A stretch of DNA of 12,640 bases from JBJELF01 sp051879015 (GTDB lineage Bacteria; Bacillota; Clostridia; Lachnospirales; Lachnospiraceae). The notes beneath the pieces are model-generated. The model ran no database searches. It saw nothing but the letters and a program-made list of their open reading frames with translations, and had not been told where the DNA came from. The stretch covers positions 1 to 12,640 of the forward strand of contig JBJELF010000089.1 in the NCBI GenBank assembly GCA_051879015.1, read 5' to 3'. How positions within the stretch are numbered: the stretch's first letter is position 1; each line of letters starts with the position of its first letter. Below are positions 6,865 through 12,640 of the stretch, piece after piece. The position numbers and the translations under genes are program-made.

Positions 6865-8118
6865 CTATTCTCGTCTCAGTGCATCGATTGGATTGAGCCG
6901 TGCTGCCTGAATGGCAGGAATTAACCCAAATATAATTCCAATTGCCATAGAGAATAGCACTGCAATCACCGCTGCTGTTACACTGATAGAACTAGGCGTA
7001 CCTGATATGTCAGATACAATCTGTGCCATGTATACACCTGCTATAACCCCTAGCAGACCGCCAAGGCTGGTGAGTACAGCTGCCTCCGTCAAAAATTGAA
7101 ATAAAATGCGTCCTTTGCGCGCTCCCAATGCCTTCTTCAAACCGATTTCTTTGGTTCGCTCACTAACGGATACTAACATGATATTCATAACACCGATGCC
7201 GCCCACTAAAAGAGAGATACTAGCAATCCAAATTAATTGCATATTGGTGGAATTGCTTAAACTTTGAATCTGCTGTGCCTGCTCCAATAAGTCATCACTC
7301 TTATAAGCATAGCTGGAATCAGAATCTACATTTAAATTTCCATTTAAAATTTCAGCAGCACTCTTTCCTGCATTTGTCATATCATCTGTAGAAATAGCAC
7401 GAAGCGCCACATTTTGGGGTTCATCATACTTATAAACAATGTCCCAACAGCTATCTGGCATAAAGATCGTTCCAGAAGTATTTTGGTTATAAGTATAGTA
7501 GTCGGACAAATTATTGATAATTGGCTCAAAATCACTTGATTGTTCTACTACACCAATGACTACAAAAGGCTCGCCATTCATTTCAATTGTCTGATTAATT
7601 GGATTGTCATTGGAAAACAATGCACTAACCGCCTGAGCGTTTAACAAAACCACTTTACGATATTTATTATAGTCAGTGTCTGTAAAGCCGCGTCCTGCCA
7701 CAATATGATATCCATATACGGAAAAATAGTTTTTATCAATACCATATACACTTCCGCTGAAGCTATTTTTCTTATGATAGATATTATCTGTGTATGAACG
7801 CATACGATATAGAGAGGCAATTTCTACCGTATCTAAGGATTCAATTTGACTTTTCACTGCCTCTGTAATCACCGGCACACCGTCAGGTACTGACTGATAA
7901 TCAAAGTCATAACTGTAATCTCCTTCACAGAAAGTAATATTAACTGCATTGTTTCCTGCACCAATCAAATTTTGCTTAATTTGCTCATTAGTTCCCTGAA
8001 TGGTGGATACAATACTAATAATAGAAGCAATTCCAATAATAATGCCTAACATAGTGAGGATAGAACGAAGCTTGTGACTCCAAATTCCCTGAAAGGCAAG
8101 TGCGATATTCTGAATCAT
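6865..8118 (-). CDS. MacB-type ABC transporter permease (MacB_PCD plus FtsX domains)
   Basis: A 417-residue permease with the four-helix MacB layout: helix 1 at about 19-41, a large extracytoplasmic domain at about 42-292, and helices 2-4 at about 294-316, 345-367 and 378-402. The cytoplasmic coupling region SERTKEIGLKKALGARKG (319-336) and the C-terminal PAIQAARLNPIDALR (401-415) are family hallmarks. MacB-class transporters do not usually pass substrate through the membrane; they use ATP hydrolysis to move the external domain and drive adaptors or extract molecules. The closest Gram-positive models are YknZ and the YtrF-type permease. GGAGGA precedes the ATG, 15 bases after the second adaptor's stop. 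This is the last gene of the operon; I see no convincing terminator after it. Annotation as a macrolide exporter would be over-interpretation. Confidence 0.93.
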   Translation of the reverse strand: MIQNIALAFQGIWSHKLRSILTMLGIIIGIASIISIVSTIQGTNEQIKQNLIGAGNNAVNITFCEGDYSYDFDYQSVPDGVPVITEAVKSQIESLDTVEIASLYRMRSYTDNIYHKKNSFSGSVYGIDKNYFSVYGYHIVAGRGFTDTDYNKYRKVVLLNAQAVSALFSNDNPINQTIEMNGEPFVVIGVVEQSSDFEPIINNLSDYYTYNQNTSGTIFMPDSCWDIVYKYDEPQNVALRAISTDDMTNAGKSAAEILNGNLNVDSDSSYAYKSDDLLEQAQQIQSLSNSTNMQLIWIASISLLVGGIGVMNIMLVSVSERTKEIGLKKALGARKGRILFQFLTEAAVLTSLGGLLGVIAGVYMAQIVSDISGTPSSISVTAAVIAVLFSMAIGIIFGLIPAIQAARLNPIDALRRE

Positions 8119-8133
8119 CTTTACTCCTCCTAA

Positions 8134-9927
8134 TCAATATGAGCTATACAAATCATCCATTGATTTTTCCACTGCTGCAGCTCCCTCTTCCAGGCTGCTT
8201 CCATAAGGAAAAGCAATGTAATCATCCATAGTTAAGCCTGATTTAATTTCAATATAACTATCCCATACAATTTTTCCAACTTGAATGGTCTGTCTACGCA
8301 TTTGATGATTCTCGTCGGCAACCCACACATAACTTTCGCCGTTCTCAGTTCTCACAAATGGAATTTCCAGATAAAAAGTATTGCCATCACTATTTTCTTG
8401 ATTTTGAGTAGACTCAAAGGTAATATCAACTGACTCATATTCTCTCACTTCCGCTTCTTCCTCCAATTTGATTTTAATTGGATAAGTAGAAGTATTGGAG
8501 TTGCTGCTATAGGAGTAATTATTGGTTGATGGATAATTGGAAATCTCCACGATTTCTCCCTGATAATACATGCCGCTTTCCCATGCGTTGATATCAACTA
8601 AATCACCAACATGTATATTATCCAAGTCCAACTCATTTATGTACGCTTCTACGTAATAACCACCTCCTGCAGATACATTCATAAACACGGAACCTGTCTG
8701 TTTGCAAGTAAGGCTGTCTCCGATATCTTGTACTACACCATCCAACTCGCTGTAGACAATTCCATCGTTTAGCTCACTCTGCATCTTTTCATATTGCAGC
8801 TGTGCTGTACGGAGCTCAATGTCTTTGGTTTGGATCTCAGACTGCTTTTCATAAAGCATTTGCGCGATTTCTTCCGCTGTATAGATAATTCCTGGATCGT
8901 CCGGCTCATCCCAAGCAGGCTCATCCCAAGCAGGCTCATCCCAACTGGGTTCTTCCCAACCTGGTTCTTCTGTTTCCGGTTCTGTAGTTGGCTCGTCATC
9001 GTCCTTTGGCAGAGGTACCATCTCATAAGAAGCCTCACCAATACCCATGGCAATCATTTGAAAGGCGGTATTTGTTTCACTTTTAACAAATTTCATCATC
9101 CACCAGGATGCCAATTGCGGGGAATTTTCCATCATTGCAAGTTCATCTTTACTCAAATCTTCGTTATTCTCAAAATCGTTTCTCTCCTCATATACTTCAA
9201 ATGCTGCGTAGACTTCTTTTTGACCGCGCATAACATACTCAATAAATTCAGTCGAATATTCATAATTTGTATCCCATTTATACCGATAAGGTGCCTTGAT
9301 TGTGCCCTTACCTCCTAAAAATTCTGGACTATTTTCATCTTCGTCTGAAGAATCTGTGGGCTCTTCAGACGAAGATGAGCTTTCTGTTGGACTATTAGAA
9401 TCGGTACGTTTTGCCAAACTTCTGGCAGCTGCTAAGATAGAAAATTTTTCAGAACTGCTTGCTACTGCCACTGCTTCCTGCTGTGCAAAAATTGATACAG
9501 AAGCAATCTCTTTAATGGGCACACCAGGACGATATGTCTGAATCGTCTGAAGTTCCTTTTTCAGTTGCTCCAGTTCAACTTGAATCTGCTGTATTTCAAT
9601 CTGCTGTCTTGCCAACTGAATCTCCGTCAATGTAGTATCATAAGAAAATAGTGGATCGCCTTTTTGTACAGTCTGTCCTTCTGTCACATACAAATCGTTT
9701 ACCGTTTCTGTATCGGAAAGATAAATGGGCTGAAGTTTTTCAGCCTGCACTGTGCCATAAGAGCTCATTGCATCTTCCCAGTATTCCGTCATAGAAAAAT
9801 CTCTGACGGCATATACACTCACTTCTTTTTTTTGAGTTTTCTTTACCAAATAGATGCCGCCCTGCACTGCACCAAATACCAGAGCAATCACCAACACAAT
9901 CACAATAATTCGTTTCATATATTTCAT
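8134..9927 (-). CDS. Membrane-anchored adaptor protein with a large insert (HlyD/MacA/YknX type), second adaptor
   Basis: A 597-residue adaptor, far longer than typical MacA/YknX proteins (roughly 370-430). A single membrane segment (about 6-27) anchors it with the bulk outside the cell membrane; there is no lipobox. Lipoyl half 1 is at about 73-98 (DLYVTEGQTVQKGDPLFSYD), coiled-coil arm 1 at 99-130, arm 2 at 347-386, lipoyl half 2 at 387-415 (IVYSELDGVVQDIGDSL), then a beta-barrel (422-504) and a membrane-proximal domain (515-580) resembling the first adaptor. Between the arms sits an insert of about 215 residues: an Ala/Ser stretch, a Ser/Asp/Glu-rich segment (178-200), a globular-looking part with aromatics (205-303), an acidic Thr/Pro linker and four W-acidic-E-P pentapeptides (323-342). 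AGGAG precedes the ATG. The start overlaps the ATPase stop; the permease follows 15 bases after its stop. Confidence 0.87.
   Translation of the reverse strand: MKYMKRIIVIVLVIALVFGAVQGGIYLVKKTQKKEVSVYAVRDFSMTEYWEDAMSSYGTVQAEKLQPIYLSDTETVNDLYVTEGQTVQKGDPLFSYDTTLTEIQLARQQIEIQQIQVELEQLKKELQTIQTYRPGVPIKEIASVSIFAQQEAVAVASSSEKFSILAAARSLAKRTDSNSPTESSSSSEEPTDSSDEDENSPEFLGGKGTIKAPYRYKWDTNYEYSTEFIEYVMRGQKEVYAAFEVYEERNDFENNEDLSKDELAMMENSPQLASWWMMKFVKSETNTAFQMIAMGIGEASYEMVPLPKDDDEPTTEPETEEPGWEEPSWDEPAWDEPAWDEPDDPGIIYTAEEIAQMLYEKQSEIQTKDIELRTAQLQYEKMQSELNDGIVYSELDGVVQDIGDSLTCKQTGSVFMNVSAGGGYYVEAYINELDLDNIHVGDLVDINAWESGMYYQGEIVEISNYPSTNNYSYSSNSNTSTYPIKIKLEEEAEVREYESVDITFESTQNQENSDGNTFYLEIPFVRTENGESYVWVADENHQMRRQTIQVGKIVWDSYIEIKSGLTMDDYIAFPYGSSLEEGAAAVEKSMDDLYSSY
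8902..8961 (-). repeat. Four 15-bp tandem repeats encoding W-D/E-E-P pentapeptides
   Basis: Four consecutive 15-base units inside the second adaptor gene encode GWEEP, SWDEP, AWDEP, AWDEP (residues 323-342). The two units at the end nearer 8902 are identical in DNA and the others diverge by a few bases, which suggests recent slippage-type expansion. The unit length is a multiple of three, so copy-number change would keep the reading frame. The segment lies just before the returning coiled-coil arm. Confidence 0.9.
9335..9378 (-). repeat. Perfect 17-bp inverted repeat inside the second adaptor gene
   Basis: Arms TCATCTTCGTCTGAAGA (9335-9351) and its exact reverse complement (9362-9378) flank a 10-base spacer. 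The mRNA could fold into a strong hairpin in the middle of the coding region. It encodes the Ser/Asp/Glu-rich linker (SSSSEEPTDSSDEDE), where Ser codons TCN mirror acidic GAN codons. It is not followed by a T run on the minus strand, so it is not an ordinary terminator. Confidence 0.9.
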
Positions 9928-10604
9928 GCCTGCTCCTTTCCGCCGCCCAGCTCACCATCTTTGATATAATAAATTTTATCTGCATGATTGGCAATATTTT
10001 GATCATGAGTAATCATTACAATAGCGGTACCCTCTTGATTAAGCTGATAAAATAATTCCATAATTTGCTCCCCAGATTTACTGTCAAGTGCACCTGTGGG
10101 CTCATCCGCAAGCAGCAGCACGGGTTTTGTTACCATCGCACGAGCAATAGCCACACGCTGACACTGTCCACCAGATAACTGATTGGGCTTGAACTTCATT
10201 CGATCACCCAGGCCTACTTTTTCCAATGCCTCAGCCGCACGTTCTTGACGTTCTTTTTTGCGAACTCCTGCATATAAAAGGGGAAGAGCGACATTATCAA
10301 GAGCCGTCATTTTTGGAAACAAATAATAATTTTGAAATACAAATCCCAAATATTGATTTCGAATATCCGCACGCTTATTTTCGCTGAGTTTCTTTAAATT
10401 TTGATTTACAAGGCGATAGCTTCCAGAAGAGGCAGTATCCAGACAGCCAATAATATTCATCAGAGTGGTTTTTCCCGAACCAGAAGGTCCCATAATAGCA
10501 ATATACTCGCCATCGTTGACTTGAAATGAAATATCTTTCAAAACTGGAATTTCCATTTTACCTTGCTGATAGTTTTTATAAATATGTTCCAGCTCTAAAA
10601 TCAT
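9924..10604 (-). CDS. ABC transporter ATP-binding protein, LolD/MacB class
   Basis: A 226-residue ATPase, the usual length for the LolD/MacB/YknY class, that powers the permease encoded two genes downstream by working from the cytoplasm. All motifs are intact: Walker A GPSGSGKTT (39-47), Q-loop Gln91, ABC signature LSGGQ (143-147), Walker B VLLLADEP (162-169, catalytic Glu168), D-loop GALD (171-174) and switch His200. The stretch MGPSGSGKTTLMNIIGCLD and the LADEPTGALD wording are characteristic of this mechanotransmission class rather than of importers. A strong GGAGGT site lies in the end of the previous gene. The start overlaps the first adaptor's stop by ATGA, and the stop overlaps the second adaptor's start the same way. 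The specific substrate cannot be told from the ATPase. Confidence 0.96.
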   Translation of the reverse strand: MILELEHIYKNYQQGKMEIPVLKDISFQVNDGEYIAIMGPSGSGKTTLMNIIGCLDTASSGSYRLVNQNLKKLSENKRADIRNQYLGFVFQNYYLFPKMTALDNVALPLLYAGVRKKERQERAAEALEKVGLGDRMKFKPNQLSGGQCQRVAIARAMVTKPVLLLADEPTGALDSKSGEQIMELFYQLNQEGTAIVMITHDQNIANHADKIYYIKDGELGGGKEQA

Positions 10605-11884
10605 TCTTTTACCTCCTCGCTAGCTGTATCCTCACCTTCTGGACTGTCATTGCCATTATCATTTAAATCATCATTTTCATAATAATTATCCTCATAGTCT
10701 ATATCATAGCTTTCGCCATCTGCCTCATCATTGTAGATAAACTCCGTTGTAATCGGATCTCCTGTTTCCAAACCATCCTCTGGAAAAGCAATATAATCCG
10801 TGATTTCCAAACCACTTAAAATCTCATACTCTCCCATATTTTCATCATATTCTCCAAGAGAAATCGTGCGCTGCTCCAGTTTGTTGTTACTGTCTGCCGC
10901 CCACACATAATTGCTGCCATCTTCGCCTGTTACCACATACCATTCCGGAAGCCAAAGTCCTTCTCTGCTTTCTACAGATGCTTGACCATAATCTGGTTCA
11001 ATGTAAACATGTTGGCCCATCATCAAATTTTCACTTGAGTCTAATTCAATGTAAAATGGATATTTTGTCGAGCTCGACATTTCATCAAAATAGTAGTCAT
11101 TCATATTTTTTTCCGGATTTTCATAATCGATAGTCTTGACTAGCCCTGTCCAAATGAGGTTTTCATCTTGTCTGGAACGGACAAGAACAGCCTCTCCCTC
11201 ATAGATTTCGCTTGCATTTTGCTCACTAAAGATTCCCTTAATACGATAATCTCCAGTCAGCATAATTGTAATGTAGGCATCGGAATTGCTGATGTCAGAA
11301 GAATCACTGGCACCAATACTTTGTATTGTGCCTGCTACAGGAGCGGTTACCTGTGTCACATCGATAGAAGTTCGCAGGCTGTCTAAATCTAACTGCTTTG
11401 TAGCTAAATTGTACTGTTCCTCACGAATCTGTGTCTCGAGTGATTGGATTTCCAAACTATAAGAAAGCTGCTCATCTGCACTCGCCTTTGCCTTTTGTGC
11501 ATTCAAATCTTCCAGCTGTTTCTGTAAAGAAGCGATACTGTTGTTCATTCGCTCAATCTCCAATTCCCCTTCACGAATCTGCATTTCTGTACTTGCTAAA
11601 TCATAGGTGAACAGCACTTGTCCCTCCTCTACTTTATCACCAACAGCTACTAAGATTTCATCTACTTCACGAGTTGAATCTTTTTTCACGGATTCCGTTC
11701 CCTGAGAAACAACCATACCTGAAAAACGGTTGACAGTACCAAGTGAATCCTCTATTAAACTTGCCACTTCCATGACAAACACAGCATCTTCTTTACTGGT
11801 TTCGTTTTTCTTCTGGCATCCTCCCATCATTAATACAGATGAGGCAGCTGCGACAGAAAAAAATACTTTTACATTTTTGTTCAT
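10601..11884 (-). CDS. Lipoprotein membrane-fusion adaptor (HlyD/MacA/YknX type), first adaptor of the efflux operon
   Basis: A 427-residue adaptor for an ABC exporter. The N-terminus looks like a lipoprotein signal: short basic start, hydrophobic run, then LMMGGC with the lipidated cysteine at 23 (Met at -3 is less usual). Next come the first half of a lipoyl-like domain (about 72-95, VDEILVAVGDKVEEGQVLFTYD), a coiled-coil hairpin (about 97-172), the second lipoyl half (TAPVAGTIQSIGASD, 180-194), a beta-barrel (about 210-298) and a membrane-proximal part ending near LSGLEITDYIAFP (356-368). Residues 380-427 form a strongly acidic, disordered-looking tail. A GGAGGG site precedes the ATG. Its stop overlaps the ATPase start as ATGA, implying translational coupling. 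It resembles the second adaptor in its C-terminal third, so the two are probably paralogues. Substrate unknown. Confidence 0.88.
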   Translation of the reverse strand: MNKNVKVFFSVAAASSVLMMGGCQKKNETSKEDAVFVMEVASLIEDSLGTVNRFSGMVVSQGTESVKKDSTREVDEILVAVGDKVEEGQVLFTYDLASTEMQIREGELEIERMNNSIASLQKQLEDLNAQKAKASADEQLSYSLEIQSLETQIREEQYNLATKQLDLDSLRTSIDVTQVTAPVAGTIQSIGASDSSDISNSDAYITIMLTGDYRIKGIFSEQNASEIYEGEAVLVRSRQDENLIWTGLVKTIDYENPEKNMNDYYFDEMSSSTKYPFYIELDSSENLMMGQHVYIEPDYGQASVESREGLWLPEWYVVTGEDGSNYVWAADSNNKLEQRTISLGEYDENMGEYEILSGLEITDYIAFPEDGLETGDPITTEFIYNDEADGESYDIDYEDNYYENDDLNDNGNDSPEGEDTASEEVKE

Positions 11885-11906
11885 GATACCCTCCTTAATA
11901 AATTTC

Positions 11907-11932
11907 TTTAAAATTTTTATCAGAATTTTAAA
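11907..11932. repeat. A/T-only inverted repeat in the leader of the efflux operon
   Basis: Arms TTTAAAATT (11907-11915) and AATTTTAAA (11924-11932) are perfect 9-mers around an 8-base spacer, a few bases upstream of the AAGGAGGG ribosome binding site of the first adaptor gene. It contains only A-T pairs, so a stable RNA hairpin is doubtful and chance in an AT-rich leader is quite possible. Confidence 0.3.
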
Positions 11933-11952
11933 AAATCATTATAATTCATGCA

Positions 11953-11981
11953 TAAGTGTACTATTTTATCTAGTACACTTA
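11953..11981. promoter_or_regulatory. Inverted-repeat operator (YtrA-like, GntR family) at the efflux operon start
   Basis: A perfect inverted repeat: TAAGTGTACTA (11953-11963), 7-base spacer, TAGTACACTTA (11971-11981). It contains AGTGTA, 13 bases, TACACT, which is the operator form I recall for Bacillus subtilis YtrA, a GntR-family repressor of ABC transporter operons induced by cell-wall-active antibiotics. The repeat begins at the predicted transcription start, where a bound repressor would block the polymerase. No GntR gene is in the window, so the regulator would be encoded elsewhere. Alternatively the repeat could act as a 5'-terminal RNA stem-loop. The sequence symmetry is certain; the identity of the binding protein is inferred. 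Confidence 0.68.
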
Positions 11982-11987
11982 GTAATC

Positions 11988-12016
11988 ATACTATCACTCT
12001 ATAGATAAAAAGTCAA
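11988..12016 (-). promoter_or_regulatory. Sigma-A-type promoter of the ABC efflux operon
   Basis: Read on the minus strand, a -35 element TTGACT (12016-12011) is followed by exactly 17 bases and a -10 element TAGTAT (11993-11988). Transcription would start near 11981, giving a leader of about 97 bases before the first adaptor gene. The -35 lies only a few bases past the rsfS terminator. The match is good but not perfect (TTGACA and TATAAT are ideal), and the promoter is predicted from sequence only. Confidence 0.72.
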
Positions 12017-12017
12017 T

Positions 12018-12057
12018 AAAAAAAGTTGGTAAACTTTTATCATTTACCAACTTTTTT
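12018..12057 (-). terminator. Rho-independent terminator after rsfS
   Basis: A perfect 15-bp stem (12019-12033 with 12043-12057) closes a 9-base loop. On the minus strand the core GTTGGTAAA/TTTACCAAC is followed by a run of seven T at 12024-12018, about 75 bases after the rsfS stop. Because the stem is flanked by A and T tracts it would also work on the plus strand, but no plus-strand gene runs into it. It separates the yqeK-rsfS unit from the efflux operon promoter that starts immediately downstream. Confidence 0.9.
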
Positions 12058-12132
12058 GAAACTCAGCAGAATAGTCAATGCCCCATGTTGATGCACTTCT
12101 ATACTTGCTGTCTATATTCACAATTTCACTAT

Positions 12133-12483
12133 TTACATTAAATCTTCCACTGTAACAAATTTTCCATCTCTCCAGATACGTTCCAAGTCATAGAAACGGC
12201 GATCCTCTTTATTAAATATATGCACTACAATATCGCCATAATCCAACAAAATCCAGTTGGCGGTCTGATATCCCTCAATTGCCATATATTCTTTGCCTTC
12301 CTTGCCGAGCATCTCTGTCACATTGTCAGCAATTGCCTGTACTTGATTGCGATTTTCTCCGCTGGCAATGATAAAATAGTCTGCAATCGGAGTCACAGAG
12401 GCGATATCTAACACAGTAATATCAGCTCCTTTTTTATCCTCAATTGCTGCATAAACTTTTCTTGCGGCTTCTTTTGCTGTCAT
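12133..12483 (-). CDS. rsfS: Ribosomal silencing factor RsfS (Iojap/YbeB family)
   Basis: A 116-residue protein matching the RsfS/Iojap family along its full length. RsfS binds ribosomal protein uL14 on the large subunit and blocks joining with the small subunit, lowering translation when nutrients are scarce. Visible family hallmarks are the N-terminal helix (AKEAARKVYAAIEDKKG), the VLDIASVTPIADYFIIASG strand region at about residues 24-42, and the signature ANWILLDYGDIVVHIF near residues 81-96. I chose the ATG at 12483 because a GGAGGT site ends 7 bases upstream; an in-frame TTG at 12498 lies inside that site and is not a credible start. It follows yqeK and is followed by a strong terminator, so it looks like the last gene of its operon. 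Confidence 0.96.
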   Translation of the reverse strand: MTAKEAARKVYAAIEDKKGADITVLDIASVTPIADYFIIASGENRNQVQAIADNVTEMLGKEGKEYMAIEGYQTANWILLDYGDIVVHIFNKEDRRFYDLERIWRDGKFVTVEDLM

Positions 12484-12490
12484 TTTTATT

Positions 12491-12496
12491 ACCTCC
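12491..12496 (-). promoter_or_regulatory. Ribosome binding site of rsfS
   Basis: Minus-strand GGAGGT, 7 bases before the ATG at 12483. It rules out the upstream in-frame TTG (12498), which overlaps it, and fixes the start of rsfS. Confidence 0.85.
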
Positions 12497-12536
12497 AAAT
12501 TTTATTTTCATTCAAAATATAAAAAGTCATACATTA

Positions 12537-12640
12537 TTATAATTCAACGATTCGATCTTCGCACACATTTTTATAATATTGATAGGCCTGCAGTGTGGTA
12601 GTATCCATTGCCAAGCCTCGTTCTCTGACATAGTCAATTG
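12537..12640 (-). CDS. yqeK: YqeK-like HD-domain hydrolase, C-terminal end only (partial)
   Basis: Only the last 33 complete codons before two consecutive TAA stops are in the window; the rest lies beyond 12640. The visible tail contains IDYVRERGLAMDTTTLQAYQ, which resembles the C-terminus of YqeK, an HD-domain protein that hydrolyses diadenosine tetraphosphate. The HD catalytic residues are outside the window, so the assignment rests on this tail and on position: in many Firmicutes yqeK sits directly before rsfS, often after nadD, as here with a 53-base gap to the rsfS ATG. It is probably co-transcribed with rsfS. A different upstream gene cannot be excluded from so short a piece. Confidence 0.72.
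   Translation of the reverse strand, partial: IDYVRERGLAMDTTTLQAYQYYKNVCEDRIVEL

Noticed and set aside
8794..9318. A 174-codon open frame on the plus strand opposite the second adaptor.
   Set aside because: It lies wholly antisense to a well-supported gene. Its openness and repeated residues come from the biased codons and the 15-base repeats of the real gene, and it shows no recognisable domain.
6865..11884. Naming the efflux operon macAB or calling it a macrolide exporter.
   Set aside because: The domains fit the MacB class, but substrate cannot be read from sequence, and the dual-adaptor layout differs from macAB.
12044..12121. A 25-codon minus-strand frame beginning with GTG after rsfS and ending inside the terminator stem.
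   Set aside because: It has no ribosome binding site, uses a weak start, overlaps the terminator and is too short to judge; probably chance.
1..12640. Mobile element, CRISPR array, tRNA/rRNA or phage content.
   Set aside because: No transposase or integrase frames, no regularly spaced repeats, no cloverleaf-like segment and no change in base composition were seen; all genes fit a chromosomal backbone.

Overview
The window is 12.6 kb of AT-rich DNA. Every gene I can support lies on the minus strand, so the natural reading direction is from position 12640 down to 1. Strong GGAGG-type ribosome binding sites, yqeK-rsfS gene order, lipoprotein and single-membrane adaptor proteins, and the low G+C content point to a low-GC Firmicute. 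A Clostridia member, perhaps Lachnospiraceae-like, is my best guess. The species-level assignment is inference.

Layout in transcription order: (1) the 3' end of yqeK and complete rsfS, closing with a strong hairpin terminator at 12018-12057. (2) A four-gene MacB-type ABC efflux operon: lipoprotein adaptor, LolD/MacB-class ATPase, a second membrane-anchored adaptor with a large insert, and a MacB-type permease. The first three genes are linked by ATGA start/stop overlaps and the last by a 15-base gap. A good sigma-A-type promoter precedes the operon, and an 11-bp-arm inverted repeat lies at the predicted transcription start. This repeat contains AGTGTA-N13-TACACT, the operator form I recall for the GntR-family repressor YtrA. 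(3) trkA-trkH, a potassium-uptake pair, ended by a strong terminator at 3740-3772. (4) trmO-clpS-clpA: a tRNA N6-methyltransferase, the N-degron adaptor and its Clp unfoldase, with a clear extended -10 promoter before trmO. A perfect 12-bp hairpin at the window edge (1-28) probably terminates this operon.

ClpS and ClpA should deliver N-degron substrates to a ClpP encoded elsewhere. TrkA and TrkH form one K+ transporter (gating ring plus channel subunit). The efflux operon should form one envelope complex, but it is unusual in having two different adaptors for a single ATPase and a single permease. No plus-strand gene, RNA gene, mobile element or CRISPR array was seen. No gap between genes exceeds 300 bases; the largest are 11885-12132, 3603-3800 and 6697-6864, and their contents are described below.

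Most of the window is ordinary core genome. The parts most worth a second look are the dual-adaptor efflux operon, its YtrA-like operator, and the odd insert, pentapeptide repeat and 17-bp coding hairpin in the second adaptor.
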